Numbered from the stretch's first letter, positions 45,232 to 54,525 are shown. The stretch: 64,000 nt of DNA from JAFKFH01 sp017307375 (GCA_965229335.1 OZ245874.1:186001-250000), one strand, 5' to 3'. Made by a program: numbers and translations. The notes: a model not told the origin generated them from the letters alone.

Positions 45232-46215
45232 ATGACCAAAGCCCCCGTCCGCGTGGCCGTCACCGGCGCCGCCGGCCAGATTTGCTACGCCCTCCTGTTC
45301 CGGATCGCCAATGGCGACCTCTATGGCAAGGATCAGCCGGTGATCCTGCAGCTGCTCGACCTGCCGCAGGCCCAGAAGGCCGTGAACGGCGTGGTCATGG
45401 AGCTCGACGACTGCGCCTTCCCGCTGCTGCAGGGCGTGGTGATCACCGACGACCCGAAGACCGCCTTCAAGGATGCCGACGCGGCGCTGCTGGTCGGCGC
45501 CCGGCCGCGCGGCCCGGGCATGGAACGTCGCGACCTGCTCTCGGCCAATGCCGAGATCTTCAAGGTGCAGGGCCGCGCGCTGAACGATGCCGCCAAGCGC
45601 GACGTCAAGGTGCTGGTCGTCGGCAATCCCGCCAACACCAATGCCTACATCACGATGAAGAGCGCGCCGGACCTGCCGGCCGGCAACATCACCGCGATGC
45701 TGCGCCTCGATCACAACCGCGCCGTCTCGCAGCTGGCGGCCAAGGCGGGCGTCGGCCCGGCCGACATCGAGAAGATCATCGTGTGGGGCAACCACTCGCC
45801 GACGATGTTCGCCGACTATCGCTTCGCGACCGCCAAGGGCAAGCCGCTGCCGGAAGTGATCAATGACGAGACCTGGTATCGCGAAACCCTGATTCCGACC
45901 GTCGGCAAGCGCGGCGGCGCGATCATCGAGGCCCGCGGCGCCTCGTCGGCCGCCTCGGCCGCCAATGCCGCCATCGACCACATGCACGACTGGATCCACG
46001 GCACCAATGGCGGCTGGGTCTCGATGGGCATCGCGTCGGACGGCTCCTACGGCATCCCCGAGGGCGTGATCTACGGCACCCCGGTGACCTGTGCCGGCGG
46101 CAGCTACAGCCGCGTGACCGGCCTGGAGATCAGCGACTACGCCCGCACGATGATGGACAAGACGCTGGCCGAACTGAACGAAGAGCGCGAGGCCATCGCC
46201 TCGCTGCTCGGCTAA
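45232..46215 (+). CDS. mdh: Malate dehydrogenase
   Basis: 327 residues. NAD site VTGAAGQICYALLFRIANGD near the start, arginine loop ARPRGPGMERRDLL, VVGNPANTNA, substrate-binding LRLDHNRA, and catalytic His in WGNHSPTMFADY. This is the cytosolic-type (group 2) malate dehydrogenase found in Burkholderia and Actinobacteria, rather than the LDH-like enzyme usual in Alphaproteobacteria. Interconverts malate and oxaloacetate with NAD. Note GQIC where most members have GQIG. Monocistronic; a strong hairpin follows. Confidence 0.93.
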   Translation: MTKAPVRVAVTGAAGQICYALLFRIANGDLYGKDQPVILQLLDLPQAQKAVNGVVMELDDCAFPLLQGVVITDDPKTAFKDADAALLVGARPRGPGMERRDLLSANAEIFKVQGRALNDAAKRDVKVLVVGNPANTNAYITMKSAPDLPAGNITAMLRLDHNRAVSQLAAKAGVGPADIEKIIVWGNHSPTMFADYRFATAKGKPLPEVINDETWYRETLIPTVGKRGGAIIEARGASSAASAANAAIDHMHDWIHGTNGGWVSMGIASDGSYGIPEGVIYGTPVTCAGGSYSRVTGLEISDYARTMMDKTLAELNEEREAIASLLG

Positions 46216-46226
46216 GACCCGAAAGC

Positions 46227-46265
46227 CCGATCGCCGTCGCGGTCAACGACCGGGACGGCGATCGG
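46227..46265. terminator. Bidirectional hairpin terminator between mdh and the DUF2336 gene
   Basis: Arms CCGATCGCCGTC (46227-46238) and GACGGCGATCGG (46254-46265) pair perfectly over 12 bases. An inner 5-bp stem (CGGTC/GACCG) with an AAC loop continues past one mismatch. It sits in the 78-base gap between convergent genes and can fold on both transcripts. A T-run is missing on the plus side; the minus side has a short GGGCTTTC. Confidence 0.65.
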
Positions 46266-46293
46266 CCCTACCGAGGGACTGCCGCAGGGCGAC

Positions 46294-47574
46294 CTAAACC
46301 CCCAACAGCTTCAGCTGGTTTTCGAGTTCGGCGGGGCTGAGCGGATAGTCGAAGCCGTTCTTGGCATTGAGGATCTGCTGGGGCGGGATCAGCGCGACGC
46401 GCAGTTGCAGGCGCATCGCCGTGCGCATCGAGAAACCCGCCTTCCAGGCCAGCGCCACCACCGAGCGCGACACCCGCGACTGCATGATCTTGGCGACGGT
46501 CTGCTGGTCCAGCTTGCTCTTCAGCGTCAGGGCGGTGAAGACGAAGTCGCGCTCGTTGCGGTCCATCGCCGCGACCAGCGCCTCGTCGTCGAGCTTGCCG
46601 GCCTCGAACAGCTTGCGTGCCCGCTCGGGGCCGGGCGAGGGAGCCTCGCTGTCCTGGGCGGTGCCGAGCCGGTTGCGTACCGAATCGCGCAGTTCGCCGG
46701 CGATGCCGTCCCCAAGCTTGTGACGGTCGACCAGTTCGTCGATCAGCGAGGCCGCGACGAAACCGGCGATCCGCCGCATCGCGCGCAGCGACAGTTCGGC
46801 GCGCATCACCAGCGGCTTGTGCCAGTTCTCCATCGAGGCGGCATGCTCGATGATCGTATCGAGCGTCTCTTCGCGCACCTGGGCCGACTTGTTGGCCAGC
46901 AGCGTCGCGACCGCCGGCCCGTCGAGGGTGGCGACGACCGCGTCCGAGACGTTGTAGGACAGGTTCGACCGCCGCGCGATCGCCGACAGCCGCTCGGCCG
47001 CGCTGCCGGTGGCGATGATCTCGAGCAGGTCGTCGTCGGACAGCAGCGGCGAGTATTCGAGAACCGGGGTCGAGACGATCGACGACAGATCGGCGGCCAG
47101 CCGCTTGACCAGGCCATGCGGCACGTTCGCCGCCTGCTTGATCTCCTCGGCGACGATGGCGCGGATGCGCGGCAGCTGGTCGCGGGCCAGGACCTCGATG
47201 ACCTGCAGCGTCATCTCGCGCACGCGGCTCGATTCGTCGGCCGGCATGTCCGGCAGCAGCCGGCCGATCTTCTTGGCCAGTTCGGCACGGGTGTCGTCGT
47301 CGACGTCCTTGGCCAGCAGCAGGTTGGCGTGCGGCGGGGTGACGAGATTGTTGGCGATCGCCCGGCGCACCTCCGGCACGGCATCGCCGGCAAGGAAATA
47401 GAGGATTTCGGGTTTGACGTTCTGGCGGCGGGCGAGCGCCGATCGTTCGGCCGTCGACCCGTCGCGGGCGACCAGCTTGTCTTCCTCGTAGGTCGTTTCG
47501 GGGCTGGCCGTCTCGTCCGCGCCGGGCGGGTTGTCGCCGCTGCGGCGGCCGAAACCGAGGAAACGCTTGATCAT
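46294..47574 (-). CDS. DUF2336 domain protein
   Basis: 426 residues, all-helical. DUF2336 family with HEAT-like pattern: LARRQNVKPEILYFLAGDAVPEVRRAIANNLVTPPHANLLLAKDVDDDTRAELAKKI, and later YSPLLSDDDLLEIIATGSAAERLSAIARR. The family is widespread in Alphaproteobacteria and its function is essentially unknown. Its start overlaps the stop of the diguanylate cyclase gene by 4 bases, so the two are made together and could act in the same signalling route. Confidence 0.85.
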   Translation of the reverse strand: MIKRFLGFGRRSGDNPPGADETASPETTYEEDKLVARDGSTAERSALARRQNVKPEILYFLAGDAVPEVRRAIANNLVTPPHANLLLAKDVDDDTRAELAKKIGRLLPDMPADESSRVREMTLQVIEVLARDQLPRIRAIVAEEIKQAANVPHGLVKRLAADLSSIVSTPVLEYSPLLSDDDLLEIIATGSAAERLSAIARRSNLSYNVSDAVVATLDGPAVATLLANKSAQVREETLDTIIEHAASMENWHKPLVMRAELSLRAMRRIAGFVAASLIDELVDRHKLGDGIAGELRDSVRNRLGTAQDSEAPSPGPERARKLFEAGKLDDEALVAAMDRNERDFVFTALTLKSKLDQQTVAKIMQSRVSRSVVALAWKAGFSMRTAMRLQLRVALIPPQQILNAKNGFDYPLSPAELENQLKLLGV

Positions 47575-48962
47575 GCCGCGGTCCCGGAATCGTCGCCGAC
47601 CGCGACCTGCCCCTTGCCGGCGCGCTTGGCCTGGTACATCGCGGTGTCGGCACGGGCGAGCAGAATGTCGGACGAGACGTCGCGGACCGGATCGCTCATC
47701 ACCACGCCGCAGGATACCCCCAGCGGCTTGCCGGCAACGCCGTGCAGGACGTCGAGCGACTGGCCGAAGGCGACGATCGCCTGGGCTTTGCGCCGGGCGC
47801 CGTCGACATCCGCCTCCTCGAGCCAGACGGCGAACTCGTCGCCGCCGAGGCGGGCGACGAGATCGCCGGCGCGGCTTTTCTCGGTCAGGTAGTCGGCCAG
47901 GGCGCGCAGCGCCGCATCGCCCTCGGCATGGCCGCGCACGTCGTTGACCGCCTTGAAATTGTCGAGGTCGATGTAGAGCAGCGCGCCGGGCCGTTCGTGG
48001 CGGCGCTGCTGGGTCAGGCGCAGGTCGAGCGATTCGTGGAAGGCGCGGCGGTTCAGCAGGCCGGTCAGGCCGTCGGTGCGCGACAGCCGTTCCAGCCGGG
48101 CATAGGCCCGCTTCAGCTCGGCGTCACGGCGGCGCGCCTCGGTCACGTCACGGCAGACGCCGCGGGCCCCGACCCACCGCCCGTCAGGGCCGGCCACCGG
48201 GATCGACGAGACTTCATAACAACCGATCGTCGCGTCCTTGCGCGTCAGCCACACTTCGATGGCGTCGAGCGAGCGCTCGGCCTCGAACGGCCAGGCGGCA
48301 AGGTCGGTGCCGGGACGCGAGACCTTCTCCACCGGGCCGTCGAGGCTTGCCGCCTCGAACTCGGCCGGTTCGGCACGGAATTCACGGGCCGACCGCCCCT
48401 CCAGCTCGAAGGCCTGATAGCCGAGCGCACCGCGCGGCGAGACGAAGCCGAAGCGGCCGGCGGCATTGGTCTCCCAGGCGAAGTCGGTCGAGCAGGACAC
48501 GAGGTCCTTGTAGCGCTGGCGTGAATCCAGCAGCGCCTTCGCCATGTTGCGCTCGAGCGTCACGTCGCGGGCCAGCACCAGCACGCGCCGACCGTCCGGG
48601 ATCTCGACCGGCAGCAAGGTGACGAGCAGCGAGGACGAGCCGTCGGCGTTGGGCAGCTCGATGCGCTCGCTGCCCGGACGATTCTGGGTAGCGACGCGGA
48701 TTACGGCATCCGAAAGCTCAGGCAGCTCGCCCAGCAGGAAGGCAGTGCCGAGCGCCGTGCCGGTATCGTTGTTGAGCAGTACCACGCCGTCGGGATCGAC
48801 CAGCAGCGCCGGGCCGGCATAGCCTGCCACCATCTCGGTCGGGTTGAGGCGCGCCGGATCGAGCGGCCCTTCGGCCGGCGGCATCATGTCGTCGGGGGCG
48901 GACAGGCTCGCTGCGGTCAGCGCCCCGGCCACGGCATCGCCGCGCATCGCATCGCCGGCCAT
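47571..48962 (-). CDS. PAS-GGDEF diguanylate cyclase
   Basis: 463 residues. Two PAS regions (about 40-145 and 150-285) precede a GGDEF domain of about 165 residues (from LERLSRTDGLTGLLNRRAF). The active-site motif is intact (ARLGGDEFAVW), with an RAGD sequence exactly five residues upstream that fits the inhibitory I-site RxxD, so product feedback by c-di-GMP is expected. ATG 48962 follows a GAGAGAG ribosome site. No EAL domain and no membrane segment. Coupled to the DUF2336 gene; divergent from the HAD phosphatase gene. Confidence 0.9.
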   Translation of the reverse strand: MAGDAMRGDAVAGALTAASLSAPDDMMPPAEGPLDPARLNPTEMVAGYAGPALLVDPDGVVLLNNDTGTALGTAFLLGELPELSDAVIRVATQNRPGSERIELPNADGSSSLLVTLLPVEIPDGRRVLVLARDVTLERNMAKALLDSRQRYKDLVSCSTDFAWETNAAGRFGFVSPRGALGYQAFELEGRSAREFRAEPAEFEAASLDGPVEKVSRPGTDLAAWPFEAERSLDAIEVWLTRKDATIGCYEVSSIPVAGPDGRWVGARGVCRDVTEARRRDAELKRAYARLERLSRTDGLTGLLNRRAFHESLDLRLTQQRRHERPGALLYIDLDNFKAVNDVRGHAEGDAALRALADYLTEKSRAGDLVARLGGDEFAVWLEEADVDGARRKAQAIVAFGQSLDVLHGVAGKPLGVSCGVVMSDPVRDVSSDILLARADTAMYQAKRAGKGQVAVGDDSGTAA

Positions 48963-49083
48963 CACAAACTCTCTCGCAGCTCGCTCTCCATTCGGACAAG
49001 TCGATTTCCAGCCTGTTTGCCGGCCGGCGTCAAGCATCAAGCGGGGCTCCCGCGGCCCGATCGGGCTGCTATAGTGCCGCGCC

Positions 49084-49731
49084 ATGACGATCTTGCCCGA
49101 AGCTTACCGAACCTGGCTGTTCGACCTGGACGATACGCTCTATCCACGCTCGTCAGGCGTGTTCAAGGCGATCGAACAGCGCATCCTGGAATACCTCGCG
49201 CGCCATCTGGCGGTCGATGCGGCCGGCGCCGTCGCCGCGCGGGCCCGACTGGTCGGGGATTATGGTACCACCCTGCGCGGCCTGATGATCGAGCATGGTA
49301 TCGAACCCCGGCTGTTCACCGACTACGTCCATGACGTCGACCTGTCCGTCCTGGTCCGGCACGAGGTGCTGGATGCGGCGCTGGCGCGCCTGCCCGGCAC
49401 CAAGGTGATCTTCACCAACGGCACCAGCGACCATGCCGAGCGGGTATTGGAGCGCCTCGGCCTCGCCCATCATTTCGCGGCGATCTTCGACATCGCGGCC
49501 GGGGGCTGGGTGCCAAAACCGTCGGTCGCGACCTACCGCCGGCTGATCGACCAGTTCATGGTCCAGCCGGGCAAGGCCATCATGCTCGACGACTCGCCAC
49601 GCAACCTCGCCACCGCCAAGGCGCTCGGCCTGGCCACCGTCTGGGTGACCGAGACGGTGCCGGACACCGTGCCCGAGGGCATCGATGCGATGACGGCCGA
49701 CCTGCCGGGATGGCTGAGCGCGCTGGGGTGA
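49084..49731 (+). CDS. Pyrimidine 5'-nucleotidase-like HAD hydrolase
   Basis: 215 residues. HAD motifs: I FDLDDTLYP (catalytic Asp pair), II IFTNGT, III Lys in VPKPSVATY, IV MLDDSPRN. The SDT1/PHM8-like group (pyrimidine 5'-nucleotidase) has this DLDDTLYP opening and a helical cap with DYVHDVDLSVL. It would dephosphorylate nucleoside monophosphates or similar phosphates in the cytoplasm. Its stop overlaps the GTG of the following methyltransferase gene. Confidence 0.87.
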   Translation: MTILPEAYRTWLFDLDDTLYPRSSGVFKAIEQRILEYLARHLAVDAAGAVAARARLVGDYGTTLRGLMIEHGIEPRLFTDYVHDVDLSVLVRHEVLDAALARLPGTKVIFTNGTSDHAERVLERLGLAHHFAAIFDIAAGGWVPKPSVATYRRLIDQFMVQPGKAIMLDDSPRNLATAKALGLATVWVTETVPDTVPEGIDAMTADLPGWLSALG

Positions 49732-50396
49732 CGGTGCGGGCGGATCCCGCCGCCTTCATCCGCACCCATGCCCGCCTGCAGCCGGTCGGCCATGCACCGG
49801 AACTGCGGCTGTACCTGGCCGACGACACCTCGCCGCTGTGGCGGCTGGGCGAAAGCGAGCTTGCCGCGCTCGGCGTCGTCGATCCCTACTGGGCCTTCGC
49901 CTGGGCAGGCGGCCAGGCGCTGGCGCGGCATATTCTCGACCATCCCGCGCTGGTGGCGGGCCGCCGGGTACTCGATTTCGCGACCGGGTCGGGGATCGCC
50001 GCGATCGCGGCCGCGCGGGCCGGGGCCGCCGAGGTCGCCGCGGTCGACATCGACCCGCTGGCCATCACCGCGCTGGGGCTGAACGCCGCGGCCAACGCCG
50101 TCGCGGTCGAGGGCATCTGCGCCGACGTGATCGGCCGGGATGCCGGATGGGACGTTATCCTGGCCGGCGACGTCTGCTACGAGCGCAGCCTGGCCGAGCG
50201 GGTGATCGCCTGGCTGAACCACCTCGGCCGGCGCGGAGCCAGCGTGCTGATCGGCGATCCCGGCCGCGCCTGGCTGCCCCGCGACCGGCTGGAGAAACTG
50301 GCGGAATACCAGGTGCCGGTCGCCCGCGAGCTGGAGGACATGGAAGTCCGCCGGACCGCAGTCTGGCAACTGCGGCCCGGCCCAACGGCGGGTTAG
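49728..50396 (+). CDS. COG3897-type SAM-dependent methyltransferase
   Basis: 222 residues from GTG 49728 (GTGA overlap with the HAD gene). The Rossmann AdoMet site reads VLDFATGSGIAAIAAARAGA, followed by AVDIDPLAITALGLNAAAN and DVILAGDVCYERSLAERVIAWL. This is the pattern of the nicotinamide N-methylase-like/ETFB lysine methyltransferase group, with PYWAFAWAGGQALARHIL before motif I. A protein-lysine methyltransferase is more likely than a nicotinamide enzyme. It overlaps the convergent metY gene by 4 bases. Confidence 0.82.
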   Translation: MTVRADPAAFIRTHARLQPVGHAPELRLYLADDTSPLWRLGESELAALGVVDPYWAFAWAGGQALARHILDHPALVAGRRVLDFATGSGIAAIAAARAGAAEVAAVDIDPLAITALGLNAAANAVAVEGICADVIGRDAGWDVILAGDVCYERSLAERVIAWLNHLGRRGASVLIGDPGRAWLPRDRLEKLAEYQVPVARELEDMEVRRTAVWQLRPGPTAG

Positions 50397-51682
50397 CCGG
50401 CGGCGGCCAACGCCTGATCGAGATCGGCCAGGATGTCGTCGATATGCTCGATGCCGATCGACAGGCGGACATAGCCGGGCGAGACGCCCGAGGCCGCCTG
50501 CTCGTCGCCGGTGAGTTGCGAATGGGTGGTCGAGGCCGGATGGATCGCCAGGCTGCGCGCATCGCCGATATTGGCGACGTGGTAGAACAGCTTCAGCGCA
50601 TCGATGAAGCGCTTGCCGGCTTCGAGGCCGCCCTTGAGCTCGAAACCGAGCAGGCCGCCGAAACCGCCCTTGAGATAGGTGTCGGCGCGCCGGCGCGCTT
50701 CGCCGGTCTGCTGGCTGGGGTGGATCACCTTGGCCACCGCCGGATGCTTGGCAAGGTGCTCGGCCACCGCCTGCGCGTTGCGGCTGTGCTCGCGGATGCG
50801 CAGCGGCAGCGTTTCCAGGCCCTGCAGCGTCTGGAACGCATTGAACGGCGACAGGGCGGCGCCCAGGTCGCGCAGCAGGGTGACCCGCGCCTTGATGATG
50901 TAGGCGATCGGCCCGAGCGGCTTGACCGCCTCGACCCAGACCGCGCCGTGATAGCTCGGATCCGGCTGGTTCAGCAGCGGCTGGCGGGCCGGATTGGCGC
51001 CCCAGTCGAAATTGCCGCCGTCGACGATGACACCGCCGATCGAGGTGCCGTGGCCGCCGATGAATTTGGTGGTCGAATAGACGACGATCGCCGCGCCGTG
51101 GTCGAACGGCCGGGCCAGCAGCGGCGCCGCGGTGTTGTCGACGATGAGCGGGATGCCGAATTCACGGCCGATGGCCGCGACCTCGGCGATCGGGAACACC
51201 GTCAGCTTCGGGTTGGGCAGGGTTTCCGCATAGTAGGCGCGGGTGCGGTCGTCGGTCGCCTTGCGGAAGTTCTCCGGGTCGGCGGGATCGACGAAGCGAA
51301 CTTCGATCCCCTGTTGACGCAAGGTGTTGGCGAACAGGTTCCAGGTGCCGCCGTAGAGGTCGGTCGAGGACACGATATTGTCGCCGGCCTGGGCCAGGTT
51401 CTGGATCGCCAGCGCCGAGGCGGCCTGACCCGACGAGACGGCAAGCGCGGCGACGCCGCCTTCCAGCGCGGCGATGCGCTTTTCCAGCACGTCGGTCGTC
51501 GGGTTCATGATGCGGGTGTAGATGTTGCCGAATTCCTTCAGCGCGAACAGGTTCGCGGCATGGTCGGCCGAATTGAACTGGTAGGAAGTCGTCTGGTAGA
51601 TCGGCACGGCGACGGCACCGGTGGCGGGGTCGGCACGATAGCCGGCATGCAGGGCAAGGGTCTCGGGACGGGTCGACGACAT
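50393..51682 (-). CDS. metY: O-acetylhomoserine sulfhydrylase (MetY)
   Basis: 429 residues of the Cys/Met metabolism PLP family. ALHAGYRADPATGAVAVPIYQTTSYQF at the N-terminus, SSGQAASALAI, DNTAAPLLARPFDHGAAIVVYSTTKFIGGHGTSIGG (PLP Lys in STTK), and an IHPASTTHSQLTGDEQ ending, which marks O-acetylhomoserine sulfhydrylase. It makes homocysteine directly from O-acetylhomoserine and sulfide. Start ATG 51682 has AGAGAGGA upstream. The 132-base upstream region contains a 9-bp inverted repeat that may be a regulatory RNA hairpin. Confidence 0.93.
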   Translation of the reverse strand: MSSTRPETLALHAGYRADPATGAVAVPIYQTTSYQFNSADHAANLFALKEFGNIYTRIMNPTTDVLEKRIAALEGGVAALAVSSGQAASALAIQNLAQAGDNIVSSTDLYGGTWNLFANTLRQQGIEVRFVDPADPENFRKATDDRTRAYYAETLPNPKLTVFPIAEVAAIGREFGIPLIVDNTAAPLLARPFDHGAAIVVYSTTKFIGGHGTSIGGVIVDGGNFDWGANPARQPLLNQPDPSYHGAVWVEAVKPLGPIAYIIKARVTLLRDLGAALSPFNAFQTLQGLETLPLRIREHSRNAQAVAEHLAKHPAVAKVIHPSQQTGEARRRADTYLKGGFGGLLGFELKGGLEAGKRFIDALKLFYHVANIGDARSLAIHPASTTHSQLTGDEQAASGVSPGYVRLSIGIEHIDDILADLDQALAAAG

Positions 51683-51740
51683 CGGATATCCTCTCTGAGG
51701 CTGACGCTTATTGTTCGATGCCGCAGAGGCTAACAGTCCG

Positions 51741-51776
51741 ATCCGCACTCGCAAGGACTTTGATAACAGTGCGGAT
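51741..51776 (-). repeat. Inverted repeat in the metY 5' region
   Basis: ATCCGCACT (51741-51749) and AGTGCGGAT (51768-51776) are perfect inverted copies separated by 18 bases, 58 bases upstream of the metY start. On the metY strand the loop ends with TTGCG before the closing stem. The layout recalls SAM-II riboswitches, but the conserved A-rich 3' pseudoknot segment of that class is not visible, so only a leader hairpin or operator is claimed. Confidence 0.45.
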
Positions 51777-51814
51777 GTGGAAAAATCTTTCACACATTTT
51801 CCTGCTGTTGAAAT

Positions 51815-52822
51815 TCACGCCGACTGCCGGATCACCAGTTGCCGGTCCAGGGTCAGCCGCATCGGCACCTTGCGCCCTTCGCGCGCGGCCAGGAGAACCT
51901 CGCGGACATGGGCACCGACCCCGCGCGGGTCGCTCGACATCGTCGACAGCGCCGGACGGGCATGTTCGCCGACCTCGATTCCGCCGAAACCGATGATGGC
52001 GATATCCTTCGGGATGTGGAAACCGCGATCGGCCGCCGCGGCCATCGCGCCGATCGCCAGTTCGTCCGACGCGCCGAGCACGCCACGCACCGTCACCCCG
52101 CGGCCGATCGCCGTCATGAAGGCTTCGTAGCCGGCCTGGTAGCGATAGCGGCTCTCCCAGCTCCAGACGAGGTCGTCAGTGGCTTCGAGACCGGCATCGG
52201 CCAGCGCCTGGCGATAGCCCTTGAACCGCTCGCGGCCGATCGCCGACTGGCTGGTACGGCCGAGATAGGCGACCGGGCCGTAGCCGCGCTGCAACAGGAA
52301 GGCGACGGCGGTGCGCGCGGCCGCGGCATCGTCGTGGAACACTGACGGGATGCCGTGGCGCGACAGGTTCTGGCCTACCGCCACCACCTGGATTTCCTGG
52401 GCGGCAAGCTGGTCGATCAGCGGCTTGAGCACCTTGAGATCGAGCGGATCGCTGGAGGCGATGACGACGCCGGCCAGGCGCAGCGACGGCGCCCGTTCCA
52501 GCAGGCCCTTCAGGCGGTCGGCATTATGGTCGAGGTTGAACAGCAGGAGTTCGAGGCCGATCGACTGCAGCGCCTCCTGCAGATGCTTGGTCAGCGAGGC
52601 ATAGACCGCCTGCTCGATATCCGAGATCAGCAAGGCGACCTGGTTGCCGCGGCCCAGCCGCAGGCCCTGCGCCATGATGTTCGGGTGATAGCCGAGGCCC
52701 TCGACCGCCTCCATGACCCGGGCCCGGGTCGCGGGGGCGACCACCGTCTGGCCACGCAGCACACGAGAGACCGTCGCCGGCGACACGCCAGCGCGGGCGG
52801 CGACATCGTGCAAGGTTACCAA
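51815..52822 (-). CDS. LacI-family transcriptional regulator
   Basis: 335 residues from TTG 52822, chosen because GGAGAGGGG lies upstream and because the protein then begins VTLHDVAARAGVSPATVSRVL, the standard LacI start. The hinge and periplasmic-binding-like effector domain follow (QVALLISDIEQAVYASLTKHLQEAL, SDELAIGAMAAAADRGFHIPKDIAIIGFGG). It lies at the end of the minus-strand catabolic operon and most likely represses it by binding the two AACGTT sites at 58221-58244. The effector is presumably the substrate of that pathway. Confidence 0.9.
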   Translation of the reverse strand: MVTLHDVAARAGVSPATVSRVLRGQTVVAPATRARVMEAVEGLGYHPNIMAQGLRLGRGNQVALLISDIEQAVYASLTKHLQEALQSIGLELLLFNLDHNADRLKGLLERAPSLRLAGVVIASSDPLDLKVLKPLIDQLAAQEIQVVAVGQNLSRHGIPSVFHDDAAAARTAVAFLLQRGYGPVAYLGRTSQSAIGRERFKGYRQALADAGLEATDDLVWSWESRYRYQAGYEAFMTAIGRGVTVRGVLGASDELAIGAMAAAADRGFHIPKDIAIIGFGGIEVGEHARPALSTMSSDPRGVGAHVREVLLAAREGRKVPMRLTLDRQLVIRQSA

Positions 52823-52904
52823 GAAACGCGCCCCTCTCCAGTTCCGCGGCCTGATATAGGGCAAACTGGCCGGAGCGTCAGCATGCGTGCGGATCCGGTT
52901 TGCG

Positions 52905-54512
52905 TTACGCGGTCTTGAGCAGGCGGGCCTGCAGGTCGGCGATCACCGCATGCGCCGTGTTGTGCCCGGACAGCCCGGAGACGAAGTTGCCGGGCCAGGT
53001 GCCGTTGCCCGACAGATAGAAGCCGCGCGTCGGCGTGCGGTAGTTGGCGAGGCCCGGCAGCGGCCGCATCCAGAACTGGTTCCACGGCAGCATGTCGCCA
53101 TGGGTGATGTTGGCCTCGATCAGGCCGTAGTCGCGCTCGAAGTCTTCCGGGTCGACGCAGGCGTAGTCGCTGATGATGTCGGGCAGGTTCGGGATCCAGC
53201 GCGTCATCGCGGCCACGCAGCGCTGGGCCAGCCGGTCCCGCTCGGTCTTCCAGTCGCCGTCCTTGAGACGGAAGGGGGCGTTGCCGATGTTGCAGCTCAT
53301 GACGTGCTTGCCGGGCGGCGCCAGCTCGGGCGACGAGATCGACGGGCACAGCCCCCAGATGACCGGCTGTTCCGGCGTGCGGCCGAGCATCATGTCGGCA
53401 TGGCTTTCCTCGATATAGTCGAGGGTCGGCGCAATGCGGAACTGGGCACCGGCCAGCAGCGCGGCCTCGGCATCGTCGGCGGCCGCGGCATAGCGCGGCA
53501 GCCCGTCCAGGGCCAGGACCAGCTTGTAGGCCCGGCCGGTCATCCGCCGGCGGGACATCTTGCCCTTGATGACGGTCCAGGTCTCGTCGCCATCGTCGAT
53601 CAGCCGCTCGATCGCGGTGCGGGGATTGATCGCCGAGATGACGACCGGGGCCATGATCTCCTCGCCGTCGCCCGTGACGACGCCGGTCACCGCGCCGTCG
53701 CGGGTCAGCAGTCTGGCCACCGGCGTCCCGGTGCGGAGGACGACGCCGCGCGACCTCGCACTCGCCACCATCGCATCGATGATCGCGCCCATGCCGCCGA
53801 CCGTCAGGCCGGTCGAGCCGCGCAGGTTGTGGGCACGCGGATCGTGGCCTGCCGCCATCGCCATCGAGGCGAGCGACAGCGGCCGCATCATCAGATTGAC
53901 CGGCGTACCCGGCGTCGACGGCGTGAACTGGCCGGCGACCACGGTCATCGGCGCGACGACCGCCTTGGTATTGGCCGACAGCTCGAATTCCTCGAACAGG
54001 TCGCGCGCCGAGCCGAAGAAGATCCGCCCGAAGGCTTCCTGGTCGGCGACGGTGGTGAGGTTCCTGACCAGTGCCTGAAGGTCGGGCGGCTCGCGGAACA
54101 GCGAGATGCCGAGCCGGTTGGCGAAATCCTGCAGATAGGCGAACATCGCGTCGTAGCGCGCGGCGTCGCCGGGGGCGAAGGCCTCGAACTGCGCCGCGGT
54201 GCGGGCCCGGTCGCGCCAGCCGACGAACAGCCGGCCGTCGTCGAGCGGGTGGACCAGCGTCGGATCGGTCATGACGAAGCGCAGGCCATGCGCCTCGAGC
54301 TCGAGATCGCGCACGATCTTGGGTTCGAGCGAGCCCGGCGAATTGGTGATCGTCGTCCGATAGCCCGGCATGAATTCGACGGTGGCGGCCGGCCCGCCCA
54401 GGCGGTCCGAGCCTTCAAGCACCAGGACCTTCAGCCCGGCCCCGCCGAGATAGCCGGCGCAGACCAGGCCGGAATGGCCGCCCCCAACCACGATCGCATC
54501 GAACGACGCCAT
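52905..54512 (-). CDS. FAD-dependent oxidoreductase (phytoene desaturase-like)
   Basis: 535 residues. Dinucleotide site DAIVVGGGHSGLVCAGYLGGAGLKVLVLEGSDRLGG at the N-terminus and a C-terminal FAD segment GFYLSGNGTWPGNFVSGLSGHNTAHAVI. The overall fold is the amine oxidase/phytoene desaturase-like group of COG1233, used by bacteria both for carotenoids and for diverse catabolic oxidations. No other carotenoid gene is nearby. It stands between a NitT/TauT-type binding protein and a LacI regulator, so a catabolic role in this regulon is more likely. GTG 54515 is an alternative start. Confidence 0.82.
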   Translation of the reverse strand: MASFDAIVVGGGHSGLVCAGYLGGAGLKVLVLEGSDRLGGPAATVEFMPGYRTTITNSPGSLEPKIVRDLELEAHGLRFVMTDPTLVHPLDDGRLFVGWRDRARTAAQFEAFAPGDAARYDAMFAYLQDFANRLGISLFREPPDLQALVRNLTTVADQEAFGRIFFGSARDLFEEFELSANTKAVVAPMTVVAGQFTPSTPGTPVNLMMRPLSLASMAMAAGHDPRAHNLRGSTGLTVGGMGAIIDAMVASARSRGVVLRTGTPVARLLTRDGAVTGVVTGDGEEIMAPVVISAINPRTAIERLIDDGDETWTVIKGKMSRRRMTGRAYKLVLALDGLPRYAAAADDAEAALLAGAQFRIAPTLDYIEESHADMMLGRTPEQPVIWGLCPSISSPELAPPGKHVMSCNIGNAPFRLKDGDWKTERDRLAQRCVAAMTRWIPNLPDIISDYACVDPEDFERDYGLIEANITHGDMLPWNQFWMRPLPGLANYRTPTRGFYLSGNGTWPGNFVSGLSGHNTAHAVIADLQARLLKTA

Positions 54513-54525
54513 CACCCGGTACTCC

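Noticed and set aside
51683..51814. SAM-II riboswitch upstream of metY
   Set aside because: Stem and loop sizes are similar, but the conserved A-rich pseudoknot strand after the stem is not present, so the class assignment is not supported.
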